Source of the DNA: an uncultured Sphingobium sp.
GTDB lineage: Bacteria; Pseudomonadota; Alphaproteobacteria; Sphingomonadales; Sphingomonadaceae
Direction: 5' to 3'
Assembly: GCA_946885845.1 (NCBI GenBank)
Contig: CAMPHJ010000043.1
Location: forward strand, 1 to 16,840
DNA length: 16,840 bases
Positions 1-7,162 of this stretch are shown here, piece after piece. The translations under genes and the position numbers were made by a program. A model generated the notes under the pieces. It searched no databases. It was not told where the DNA came from and was given only the letters and a program-made list of their open reading frames with translations. Each line of letters begins with the position of its first letter. The stretch's first letter is position 1.

Positions 1-516
1 CCCATTCCCCGGCTGGTCCGTTTATTGTCGGCAATCGAAGCCGAAGTGCTGGACGCAGGCACGGACTGGTTCCAGCCGAGCAATATAGAGATCACGGACA
101 TTGAGGTGGGCAATCCCGCAACCAATGTGATTCCCGCCGCAGCACATGCGCGCATTTCCATTCGTTTCAACGACCAGCACAGCGGCACGAGCCTGATCGA
201 CCGGATCACAGCGATCGCTGCGGCCGAAGGGGGCGTCGTAACCGCGAAGATCAGCGGCGAGCCATTTCTGACACAACCAGGCGCGCTTTCGGATCTGGTC
301 GCGGGCGCCATCCGCGATGTGACGGGCGTCGAAGCGGAGCTTTCGACCACTGGCGGGACATCTGATGCCCGCTTCCTTTCGCGGCTGTGTCCGGTGGTGG
401 AATTCGGCCTTAACAATGCGACGATGCACAAACTGGACGAAGCCGTTGCTATCGGTGACCTGAAAGACCTGACCCGTATCTATACGCTGGTCGTGCGTCG
501 CGCTTTGGGCGGCTGA
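1..516 (+). CDS. dapE: Succinyl-diaminopimelate desuccinylase, C-terminal part (partial, 5' end outside window)
   Basis: The reading frame is open from base 1 and ends at the TGA at 514-516, giving 171 residues. The M20 family enzyme is usually about 375-380 residues, so roughly the first 200 (most metal ligands) lie outside the window. DapE removes succinate from N-succinyl-LL-2,6-diaminopimelate in the cytoplasm, feeding lysine and peptidoglycan synthesis. The first part matches the M20 dimerisation domain (NPATNVIPAAAHARISIRFN region, then a helix around SLIDRITAIAAAEGG). The end carries the catalytic-domain signatures GGTSDARF and ATMHKLDE; the histidine of MHKLDE corresponds to the C-terminal zinc ligand. 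The family call is secure. DapE rather than another M20 peptidase is inferred from the overall resemblance and the HKLDE-type ending. It converges on the GGDEF-EAL gene with only nine bases between the two stop codons. Confidence 0.92.
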   Translation, partial: PIPRLVRLLSAIEAEVLDAGTDWFQPSNIEITDIEVGNPATNVIPAAAHARISIRFNDQHSGTSLIDRITAIAAAEGGVVTAKISGEPFLTQPGALSDLVAGAIRDVTGVEAELSTTGGTSDARFLSRLCPVVEFGLNNATMHKLDEAVAIGDLKDLTRIYTLVVRRALGG

Positions 517-525
517 ACGGGCGCG

Positions 526-2202
526 TCAGACCGCCTGGCGCTGTGGCCGCCGGTCGGGCGCGAAGCGGGCGAGATAATCCTCCTCCCCCGTAGGGCGCGC
601 GACATGATAGCCCTGGAATAGGGTGCAGCCGATGACGCGCAGCATGTCCATCTGCGCTTCGGTTTCGACGCCCTCTACCACCACCTCCAGGCCCAATCCC
701 TGGATCAGGCCCACGACCGCGCTGCAGATGGTCCGCGCTTCGGCGGAAATCACGATATCGCGCACCAGGCTGCGGTCGATCTTGACCCGATCGACCGGCA
801 GTTCCTTTAGCCGGGACAGGTTGGAATAGCCCGTGCCGAAATCGTCGATGGCGATCCGCACACCGTCCTGCCGCAGCGCGTTGAGTTGCTCCAGCACGCG
901 GGCGTCCATCTCCATCGCCAGCGATTCGCTGATTTCCAGTTCCAGCATGTGCGCGGGCGCGCGGTGCGTGGCCATGGCATGCCGCAGGCGGAGGAAAAAG
1001 TCGCCCTGCGACAGTTCGCGTGACGAGATGTTGACGGCGATGCGCTGGCCTACTTCAGCCTGCGACCAGCGGGCGGCGGTTTCGCATACGCGGCTCATCA
1101 CCCAGTCGCCGAGCGCTACGATCGCCCCACTTTCTTCCGCCACCGGCACGAAAAATCCGGGCATGACTAGATCGCGTTCGGGGTGCGCCCAACGAATCAG
1201 AGCTTCGGCAGTGACGATGCGGCCACTGCCAATTTCGATCTGCGGCTGGAACTCCAGCAGAAATTCGTCGCGTTGCAGGGCCAGCAGCATGTCCCGCTCC
1301 AGTTCCGCACGATCGGCCGCTTCCAGCGCCAGTTCGGCCGTGAACATTTCGGCCCGCCCGCGTCCCTCACGCTTGGCATGATACATGGCGATGTCGGCTG
1401 ACCGCAGCAGCGCCGACAATGTGTCGCCATGATCCGGGTAGCAGGCGATGCCGATCGACGCGCCCAGGTCCACATGCTGGCTGCCCAGGTCGAACCGTTC
1501 GCTGAGCGCGAACTGGACCGCGCGGGCGATTCGCGTTGCGCCGCCATGGCCCGGTATGTGTGGGAAGAACATGGTGAATTCGTCGCCCGCCAGCCGCCCA
1601 AGGACCGGATCGCGGATCCCCGCGCTGACCTGCGCCATCACCACTTCGCGCAGCCGTCCCGCGACGCGGGCAAGCAACTGATCGCCCGCAGCGTGGCCCA
1701 GCGTGTCGTTGACGGCCTTGAACCCGTCCAGGTCGATGAAGAACAGCGCGCCGCGCGCAACTTCGCCGCTGTCGGCCAGCAGGCGCTCTACCTGACGGCA
1801 AAAGCTGGCGCGGTTGGCAAGGCCGGTCACCTGGTCGAACAGCGCCAGGGTCTGAACATGGTCCAGATTGGTGCGCACCTGGCTGAACAGGCTTTCCATG
1901 GCAACGGCGAGGTCAGGCAGTTCGGCGCTGATGTCATGGGGCACGGGCGAATGCAGATCACCATGTGCGGCGGCGATCAGCCGTTCAGACGCGCTGTCGA
2001 TGGCGGCGGCAGTGGTCGCGACGTTCCGGCGCGCTGCCGCCCAGCTCATCGTCCCGCACAGGATCGCGACAATCAACAAGCGACCGATGCCCATGACATC
2101 TGTCGCCTGCTGCTGTCCGAGCACGAGCGAAAGGATAAACACCAGCGCCCCCGCGGCGCAGGCGAAAGCGGTGGCGCGGCTTTTTAATGTCACGCCTTGC
2201 AT
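526..2202 (-). CDS. Membrane-anchored GGDEF-EAL protein (predicted c-di-GMP phosphodiesterase, possibly bifunctional)
   Basis: 558 residues. Two hydrophobic segments at about 11-30 and 37-55 form a short membrane anchor, followed by a HAMP-like helical linker (about 55-115). A GGDEF domain (about 117-290) and an EAL domain (about 300-548) follow, both cytoplasmic. The GGDEF signature reads AGDEF at 205-209, a tolerated variant. I see no RxxD inhibitory site five residues before it (the stretch reads IRDP). The EAL domain looks catalytically complete: EAL at 333-335, N391, E423, the DDFGTGYSN loop with D453/D454, K474, E510, E513 and Q530. The safest prediction is c-di-GMP hydrolysis; synthesis is possible but unproven. 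The ATG is supported by AGGAGG at 2206-2211, three bases upstream. The gene lies 95 bases downstream of the Smr gene on the same strand; I see no strong terminator between them. No periplasmic sensor domain is present, so the input signal is unknown. Confidence 0.93.
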   Translation of the reverse strand: MQGVTLKSRATAFACAAGALVFILSLVLGQQQATDVMGIGRLLIVAILCGTMSWAAARRNVATTAAAIDSASERLIAAAHGDLHSPVPHDISAELPDLAVAMESLFSQVRTNLDHVQTLALFDQVTGLANRASFCRQVERLLADSGEVARGALFFIDLDGFKAVNDTLGHAAGDQLLARVAGRLREVVMAQVSAGIRDPVLGRLAGDEFTMFFPHIPGHGGATRIARAVQFALSERFDLGSQHVDLGASIGIACYPDHGDTLSALLRSADIAMYHAKREGRGRAEMFTAELALEAADRAELERDMLLALQRDEFLLEFQPQIEIGSGRIVTAEALIRWAHPERDLVMPGFFVPVAEESGAIVALGDWVMSRVCETAARWSQAEVGQRIAVNISSRELSQGDFFLRLRHAMATHRAPAHMLELEISESLAMEMDARVLEQLNALRQDGVRIAIDDFGTGYSNLSRLKELPVDRVKIDRSLVRDIVISAEARTICSAVVGLIQGLGLEVVVEGVETEAQMDMLRVIGCTLFQGYHVARPTGEEDYLARFAPDRRPQRQAV

Positions 2203-2205
2203 GCG

Positions 2206-2211
2206 CCTCCT
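2206..2211 (-). promoter_or_regulatory. Shine-Dalgarno of the GGDEF-EAL gene
   Basis: A perfect AGGAGG on the minus strand, with only three bases (CGC) before the ATG at 2202-2200. The spacing is short, but the match supports this start over the in-frame GTG three codons further in. Confidence 0.6.
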
Positions 2212-2297
2212 GCCAACCCATGACGCCCGGTAGGCCGCCGATGGAGCCGATATGAAGGACGCTGGTTAAAAAATGGTCAGTGGCAGATGGATAGCCG

Positions 2298-2834
2298 CTA
2301 TTTTTTCCGGCGCAGTATGACGTAGATAGCCCCTTCGCCGCCATGGCGAGGATGGGCAAGCCTTACGCTGGCGATCCTGTCGGCGTAGCTGCTGGTTTCA
2401 AGCCAATGGCCAATTTCTCCACGGATAGCGCCACGACGCGTATCGCCGCCCACGCCGCCGGATCTGGGCGGCTTTCCCGTTACAACCAGAATGACCCTGG
2501 CGTCCCGCGCCAAAGCCATGGCGATTGTTTGGTTCAACCGGGCATGTGCCGCCGACAGGGTGTGACCGTGAAGATCGATCGTCATGTCGGGCGCGAGAGT
2601 GCCGCCGCGAATTCGCCGTTCCCAGTTCGCGTCGAGTATCTTGGCGGGACTGCGCGGCGGGTCGGGGCGCGGCGTCGCGGGCGGCTGCGCCTTTAGGCGG
2701 GCGGGCGGGCCGGACAGTGGTAGCGGCGCCGCAGGAGGTTCAGACGACCGCGCGCCGGGCCGCAACGGGCGCACCGAACGGGCAAGCGCGTTCCACAGCG
2801 CCTGTTCATCCGACGAAAGATGTCGCCGCGCCAC
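2298..2834 (-). CDS. Smr/MutS2-type domain protein
   Basis: 178 residues from a GTG start. The open frame extends upstream to a TTG at 2843, but GTG 2834 has AAAGG nine bases upstream and gives the N-terminus MARRHLSSDEQALW usual for alphaproteobacterial Smr proteins. The N-terminal 65 residues are basic and proline-rich, probably disordered. The Smr domain covers about 83-176: the IDLHGHT motif at 86-92 (LDLHG box), a basic VVTGKPPRSGG strand-loop at 118-127, and the closing HGGEGAIYVILRR motif at 164-176. Smr domains are known as nicking nucleases or nucleic-acid-binding modules; in other lineages they act on RNA during ribosome rescue. The substrate here cannot be told. The gene follows mltA by 12 bases, so co-transcription with mltA and the Tim44-like gene is likely. 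The family call is firm, the role is not. Confidence 0.9.
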   Translation of the reverse strand: MARRHLSSDEQALWNALARSVRPLRPGARSSEPPAAPLPLSGPPARLKAQPPATPRPDPPRSPAKILDANWERRIRGGTLAPDMTIDLHGHTLSAAHARLNQTIAMALARDARVILVVTGKPPRSGGVGGDTRRGAIRGEIGHWLETSSYADRIASVRLAHPRHGGEGAIYVILRRKK

Positions 2835-2843
2835 GGCAGGCAA

Positions 2844-2848
2844 CCTTT
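2844..2848 (-). promoter_or_regulatory. Shine-Dalgarno deciding the Smr start
   Basis: AAAGG on the minus strand, overlapping the mltA stop codon (TAA, minus-strand 2849-2847). It sits nine bases before GTG 2834 but directly against the alternative TTG 2843, so it favours the GTG. Confidence 0.5.
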
Positions 2849-4109
2849 ATTGACGCGCCAGGCGCGCCGCAGATCCGACCGGCAGCAGGATCAGCGCGCT
2901 GCCCCGTGCGGACATGCCGCCTGCTATGCCGCGCGCGCGGCTGCCCGCGCCCCAGAAGCTGTCGAACCGGTTCGCGCCCTTGATCGCGCCGCCCGTGTCC
3001 TGCGCGACCCAGATGCCGTTGGGTTCCGCACGATCAAGCGACAACAGCACCGGCGCGCCCAGTGGCACATATTTGGGATCGGCGGCGACGCTGGCCTCTG
3101 CCGTCACCGGCACGCCCATCGCGCCCAGCGGACCAGAGCCGGTCAATTCGCGGAAGAAGACGAAGCTCTTATTTTCATCCATGATCGCCGCGCCCTCCGC
3201 CGGATGAGCGCGCAGATACTGCATGATGTCCTGCATCGACCCGGCCTGGATAAGGCCACGGTCCTTCATCAGCTTGCCGATGCCCACATAGTCGCGGCCA
3301 TTTTGCCCATCATAGCCAATCCGCATGACATCGCCATTGGGGAGCAACAGCCTGCCGCTGCCTTGCACCTGCAAGAAGAAAAATTCGACCGGATCAGCCG
3401 CCCAGGCAAGTTCCAGGCCCCGGCCCGCCAGCGAACCCGACACGATCTGCGCCCGTTCATCGAATGGGACGAAATTGCTGCCCTGCACCTTGCCGCGAAT
3501 GGTCTTGCCCTTCAGGCTTTCGCTGAACAGTCCCAGATTGACGTCGATCAGATCGGGCGGGCGTCGGTAAATGGGCACGTCATATCCGGCCTGCCGCGTG
3601 CGTGATCCGGCAATTTCCGGCTCATAATAGCCGGTGACGAAGGCAGTGCCGTCGCCGACCTGCACCGCTTCGAAATAGCGTGAGAAAAATTCGCTGGCGC
3701 TTGTTTCCGGCCAGCTCGACGCGGCGGCACAGGCATTATTCCAATCAGACCCGCGGGTCAGGCCACTTTGATCGGTGCGGCGCATGAGCGACGGGCAGGA
3801 TATGCGAAATGCCTGCAACGCCTTGCGCGACCGTTCGCCCGAGGGGATCAAATCGGCGATAGCGGGACCCAACGCAACCCCCGCGCTCGCCGCCGTGCCG
3901 GCCGCGGTCACCGGGCTGACTGGGGGCGTAACCGGCAGGGGCGGACGAGGAGTGGCGGGAACCGGACGCGCCGCACCGCCAGAAGCGGTCCCGCTTTGGA
4001 CAGGCCGGGACGGCGCCGGACCGCTGGTTCCCGGCGGAATTACGCCGCCCGCACAGGCGGACAGCAGCAACACCGTCAGCAGCGCCCCGCCCGACTGGCG
4101 CAGCGTCAT
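2847..4109 (-). CDS. mltA: Membrane-bound lytic murein transglycosylase A (MltA), lipoprotein
   Basis: 420 residues. MltA cleaves the MurNAc-GlcNAc glycosidic bond of peptidoglycan, leaving a 1,6-anhydromuramoyl end, in the periplasm. The N-terminus is a lipoprotein signal with lipobox LLLSAC, so Cys19 is the predicted lipidated residue. Residues about 24-75 are a Pro/Ala/Ser/Thr-rich linker that would let the enzyme reach the sacculus. The MltA domain follows (about 90-330, with FVTGYYEPEIAGS at 157-169 and FFFLQVQGSGRLLL at 243-256). The C-terminal 3D domain carries VAQDTGGAIKGANRFDSFWG at 368-387, where D371 corresponds to the catalytic aspartate known from E. coli MltA. The start codon overlaps the Tim44-like stop as ATGA (4106-4109), which indicates translational coupling. 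The call is secure. Confidence 0.96.
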   Translation of the reverse strand: MTLRQSGGALLTVLLLSACAGGVIPPGTSGPAPSRPVQSGTASGGAARPVPATPRPPLPVTPPVSPVTAAGTAASAGVALGPAIADLIPSGERSRKALQAFRISCPSLMRRTDQSGLTRGSDWNNACAAASSWPETSASEFFSRYFEAVQVGDGTAFVTGYYEPEIAGSRTRQAGYDVPIYRRPPDLIDVNLGLFSESLKGKTIRGKVQGSNFVPFDERAQIVSGSLAGRGLELAWAADPVEFFFLQVQGSGRLLLPNGDVMRIGYDGQNGRDYVGIGKLMKDRGLIQAGSMQDIMQYLRAHPAEGAAIMDENKSFVFFRELTGSGPLGAMGVPVTAEASVAADPKYVPLGAPVLLSLDRAEPNGIWVAQDTGGAIKGANRFDSFWGAGSRARGIAGGMSARGSALILLPVGSAARLARQ

Positions 4110-4762
4110 GCCGCCTCGTCGGTTTCGCTAAGCTTCCAGTTCGGATCGGTGCTGCGCAGATCGCGCGTGAAGGTCCAGATGTCGTTGGTGCTGACGGCGT
4201 CGGTCAACGATCCAGCGACGACATTGCCATCCTTGTCGCGCGTGACCGCGGCAATGTCCGCTTCGAACCGCAGGGATACTTCGGCAACGCTGCCATTGAC
4301 GCTGGCATCGACGATCTGCGCCTTTTCAATACGAACAAGCCGGTTGTCGAGGACATGGCCCGCGCTGTCCCGCGCCGCGATCGCCTCTTCAAAAGAGGCA
4401 AGCACATCGGCGTCGCAAAGCCATTCAAGTTCCTGACGGTCGCCCCGCCAGAAAGCTTCGAGAACCATCCGATACGCGCTTCGCGCGCCTTCCACAAATT
4501 GGGGAACGTCGAAATTCCGATCGGCGGCGATCAGCGCCCGGACCCCGCCTTCTCCCCCTGGGGCGATAAAGGCGTCGGACAGGCGGGACGAATCACCCGG
4601 CATGTCAGTAACGGGCCGGGGCTGCAGCACCGCCACCTTGGCGCGGTCTTCCGCCGTACGCAGTGCTGGCTCCTGCTCATGGCCGGTCCGCTTGCCCAGA
4701 ACGGAGTAGAGCCGCAACGCCAGGAAACCGGCGATCAGCGCGAGGATAACGATCACATACAC
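4106..4762 (-). CDS. Tim44-like domain protein with N-terminal membrane anchor
   Basis: 218 residues from GTG 4762. The open frame reaches back to 4858, but the upstream 32 residues look non-coding, and sphingomonad homologues begin just before the hydrophobic segment. A second GTG at 4756 is also possible. A single membrane helix lies at about 3-21, followed by the conserved basic stretch LGKRTGHEQ. A linker runs to about residue 75 and the Tim44-like domain covers about 80-210 (AADRNFDVPQFVEGARSAYRMV, then VSLRFEADI and DIWTFTRDL). This fold is shared with the C-terminal domain of mitochondrial Tim44. The bacterial proteins are inner-membrane-bound and their role is poorly defined; Caulobacter TimA is one studied member. 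The gene overlaps mltA by four bases and diverges from secB. Confidence 0.88.
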   Translation of the reverse strand: MYVIVILALIAGFLALRLYSVLGKRTGHEQEPALRTAEDRAKVAVLQPRPVTDMPGDSSRLSDAFIAPGGEGGVRALIAADRNFDVPQFVEGARSAYRMVLEAFWRGDRQELEWLCDADVLASFEEAIAARDSAGHVLDNRLVRIEKAQIVDASVNGSVAEVSLRFEADIAAVTRDKDGNVVAGSLTDAVSTNDIWTFTRDLRSTDPNWKLSETDEAA

Positions 4763-4780
4763 GGGGCAAGACACCCTTTG

Positions 4781-4809
4781 GCTAGCGCGAAAAACAATAA
4801 CGCAGCCAA
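4781..4809 (-). promoter_or_regulatory. Possible promoter of the Tim44-like/mltA/Smr unit
   Basis: On the minus strand TTGGCT (4809-4804) and GCTAGC (4786-4781) are separated by 17 bases. The second element resembles the GCTANA -10 core known from Caulobacter sigma-73 promoters, though the A at position six is missing. It ends 18 bases before GTG 4762, so the leader would be very short. This is a pattern match only. Confidence 0.3.
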
Positions 4810-4857
4810 CATAGGCATGTTTCCCCTCATATTCAAATGCCCTTCCGCCTGCCGCCA

Positions 4858-4886
4858 TTGCCCTGCCCGGCCGCCCCTGCTAGACG
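4858..4886 (+). promoter_or_regulatory. Candidate secB promoter
   Basis: TTGCCCT (4858-4864), 14 bases, then GCTAGACG (4879-4886). This fits the published Caulobacter housekeeping pattern TTGaCgS-N10-14-GCTANAWC except at the last two bases. The predicted start of transcription is about 60 bases before secB. The resulting leader contains an imperfect hairpin: 4886-4894 pairs with 4902-4910, with one mismatch. Confidence 0.4.
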
Positions 4887-4950
4887 CACGCCCCATCAAC
4901 CGGGGGGTGCAATGCCGCCCGGCGTCAACCGGGATCATCAGGAAGAGCAC

Positions 4951-5454
4951 ATGGCCGACGAAGCCGACATCATCCAGACCGCCAGCACGGGCAACGGCGC
5001 CGACAACGGGCCGCAGATCGCTCTCATCAGCCAGTATACCAAGGACCTGTCGTTCGAAAATCCGAACGCGCCCGCCGTATATCAGTGGCAGGATCAGCCG
5101 CAGATCGACGTGCAGTTCAACATCGGCGCAGACAAGGTCGGCGAAGAGGTGGTCGAAGTATCGCTGAAGATCGACGTCAAGGCGACTGCGCCGCAGGGCA
5201 CCGCCTTTGCGGTGGAATTGGTCTACGCCGCCATCTTCGGCATGCGCAACGTGCCTGAGGATCAGGTCCAGCCGTTCGTTTTGGCCGAAGCCCCCCGCCT
5301 GCTCTTCCCCTTTGCCCGCCGCGTGCTGGCGGATGCCATCCGCGACGGCGGCTTCCCGCCGCTGCTGCTTGACCCGATCGACTTCGGCACATTGTACATG
5401 CAGCAGGCTGAAGCGATGAACCAGACCGCGGGTGAACCGGCAGGCCACGCCTAA
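4951..5454 (+). CDS. secB: Protein-export chaperone SecB
   Basis: 167 residues. SecB is a cytosolic homotetramer that holds precursor proteins unfolded and delivers them to SecA at the Sec translocon. The start ATG 4951 is preceded by AGGAAG at 4940-4945; longer in-frame starts at and after 4837 would add an unrelated sequence. Family landmarks are ISQYTKDLSFENPNAP at 26-41, the central beta-sheet (QIDVQFNIGA, VVEVSLKIDVKAT), AFAVELVYAAIFGM at 85-98 and the C-terminal part FPFARRVLADAIRDGGFPPLLLDPIDF at 119-145 (positions only; key residues R123, G133-G134, P136-P137). The length matches other alphaproteobacterial SecB proteins, which have an extended Asp/Asn-rich N-terminus. The position back-to-back with the Tim44-like/mltA unit recurs in alphaproteobacteria. 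Confidence 0.97.
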   Translation: MADEADIIQTASTGNGADNGPQIALISQYTKDLSFENPNAPAVYQWQDQPQIDVQFNIGADKVGEEVVEVSLKIDVKATAPQGTAFAVELVYAAIFGMRNVPEDQVQPFVLAEAPRLLFPFARRVLADAIRDGGFPPLLLDPIDFGTLYMQQAEAMNQTAGEPAGHA

Positions 5455-5566
5455 GAGCCATGATCGCCGTTCCCGATCGGGCTGAAATTGTCGAAGCGCC
5501 GCACTTGCCATCTGGAAAGAGCGGCCTTCCCACGGTCTCCCGGCTGACGATAGGGAACGGTCGGCC

Positions 5567-7159
5567 ATGAAGCTCGTGAAGGCGTTTGGCTCGGTCGGTG
5601 GGCTGACGCTCGCCAGCCGAGTGCTCGCACTGGTGCGCGACTCCCTCGCGGCCCGCTATGTGGGCGCCGGCTTTGCTTCGGACGCATTTAACGGCGTCGC
5701 CTTCCGCTTGCCCAACATGTTTCGCGCCCTATTTGCGGAGGGCGCATTTTCCGCCGCCTTCATTCCCATGTTCAACCGCAAGGCAGCGGGACCTGACGGC
5801 GTCAGCGCGGGGTATCAATTCGCCGAACGTGCATTGGCCGTACTGCTGCCCGTGCTGATCCTGTTCACCGTCGCGCTCATCGTTGCGGCATGGCCGATCA
5901 CCTGGCTCCTTTCAGGTGGATTTTCGCGGCAGAACCCCACGCCGGACCAGTTCGCCTTCGCCGTCGCACTGTCGCGCATCACCCTGCCCTATCTGGCGCT
6001 CATCAGCCTGGCTTCCCTGCTGGGCGGCATCCTGAATTCGCTCGACAAATTCTGGGCGAACGCGGCCGCGCCCATCCTGCTGAACGTCGCGATGATCGCA
6101 GGCCTGTGGTTCTTTCACGGCGCGGACGAATATGAAACCGCGCGGGTGCAGGCTATATCCGTTACCGTAGGCGGCGCGCTCCAGCTGCTTTGGCTGATCT
6201 GGGCCTGCCGCCGCGCGGGCGTTTCGCTGCGGATCAGGCGACCGCGCCTGGACGGCGACGTGCGTGAACTGTTGCGCCTGATCGTGCCCGCAGCCGCAGG
6301 AGCTGGCGCGCAGCAGATCAACCTGCTCGTTTCCACGGCGCTGTCCGGCTGGCTGCTGGCATCCGGTTCGATCACCTACATCTATTACGCCGACCGGTTG
6401 AACCAGCTGCCCCTGGGGCTGATCGGCATCGGGCTGGGCACCATATTGCTGCCCACGATATCCCGCCTGCTGTCGACCGGCCAGGAACAGGTGGCGATGG
6501 AAACCCAGAGTCGCGGCATCGAACTGGCCTTGTTCCTGACGCTGCCCGCGACCGTCGCATTCCTGACCGTGGCCGAACCGATCGTGCGCGGCCTGTTCCA
6601 ATATGGCCTGTTCACCGCGGAAGATGCGGAACGATGCGGTTGGGCGCTGTCCGCCTTCTCGATCGGCTTGCCATCCTATGTCCTGGTGAAGGTGCTGACG
6701 CCCGGCTATTATGCGCGCGGCGATACTCGGACGCCGGTGCGCTATGCGATGCTGTCGATCCTCATCAACATCATCGGGAATTTCGCTCTGATCCCGTTGG
6801 TGGGCCATGTTGGACCACCTTTGGCGACTGCCCTGGCCTCCACCGTCAACGTCGTCATGCTATATTCGACGCTGGTCAAGCGTGGGCATTTCGCGGCGGA
6901 CACGCAACTGCGCCGTCGGCTGCCCCGCCTGGCGGCAGCAGCCGTCGCGATGGGCGGCGTCCTGTTCGCGGGAGAAGGGTTGCTGGAGCCATGGCTGGGC
7001 GGCGCGATGGTCACGCGCTATGCGGCGCTAGCCTTGCTTGTCGGCGCGGGTGTCGCACTTTACGGGGTAGCCTGTTTCCTTACGGGCGCTTATCGGGTGT
7101 CCGACCTCAAGGCGCTGATCCGCCGAAGAGGGGCCACCAGCAACATAGAGAACGGATAG
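5567..7159 (+). CDS. murJ: Lipid II flippase MurJ (MviN)
   Basis: 530 residues, a polytopic inner-membrane protein of the MOP superfamily with about 14 hydrophobic segments. It flips undecaprenyl-linked lipid II to the periplasmic face for peptidoglycan assembly. The N-terminus has ASRVLALVRD, giving R18 and R24, then ASDAFNGVAFRLPNMFRALF with D39 and R53, and FAEGAFSAAFIP at 56-67. The second half has YYADRLNQLPLGLIGIGLGT at 273-292, where R277 matches the essential cavity arginine near R270 in E. coli. GDTRTPV follows in the C-terminal half. ATG 5567 has AGGGAA at 5552-5557. The gene lies 112 bases after secB, with no clear terminator between. Its stop is followed three bases later by trpS, so the pair is probably co-transcribed. 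Confidence 0.97.
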   Translation: MKLVKAFGSVGGLTLASRVLALVRDSLAARYVGAGFASDAFNGVAFRLPNMFRALFAEGAFSAAFIPMFNRKAAGPDGVSAGYQFAERALAVLLPVLILFTVALIVAAWPITWLLSGGFSRQNPTPDQFAFAVALSRITLPYLALISLASLLGGILNSLDKFWANAAAPILLNVAMIAGLWFFHGADEYETARVQAISVTVGGALQLLWLIWACRRAGVSLRIRRPRLDGDVRELLRLIVPAAAGAGAQQINLLVSTALSGWLLASGSITYIYYADRLNQLPLGLIGIGLGTILLPTISRLLSTGQEQVAMETQSRGIELALFLTLPATVAFLTVAEPIVRGLFQYGLFTAEDAERCGWALSAFSIGLPSYVLVKVLTPGYYARGDTRTPVRYAMLSILINIIGNFALIPLVGHVGPPLATALASTVNVVMLYSTLVKRGHFAADTQLRRRLPRLAAAAVAMGGVLFAGEGLLEPWLGGAMVTRYAALALLVGAGVALYGVACFLTGAYRVSDLKALIRRRGATSNIENG

Positions 7160-7162
7160 AAT

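Noticed and set aside
2203..2297. T-rich minus-strand stretch near 2267-2275 as a terminator for the Smr gene
   Set aside because: A run of six Ts is present but I could not find a stable stem immediately before it.
4763..4858. N-terminal extension of the Tim44-like protein to 4858
   Set aside because: The extra 32 residues do not resemble family members and would put the membrane anchor in an unusual internal place; the extension also overlaps the likely divergent promoters.
5472..5481. Perfect ten-base palindrome CCCGATCGGG between secB and murJ
   Set aside because: No loop for an RNA hairpin, no T-run, and such GC-rich palindromes occur by chance; not enough to call an operator.
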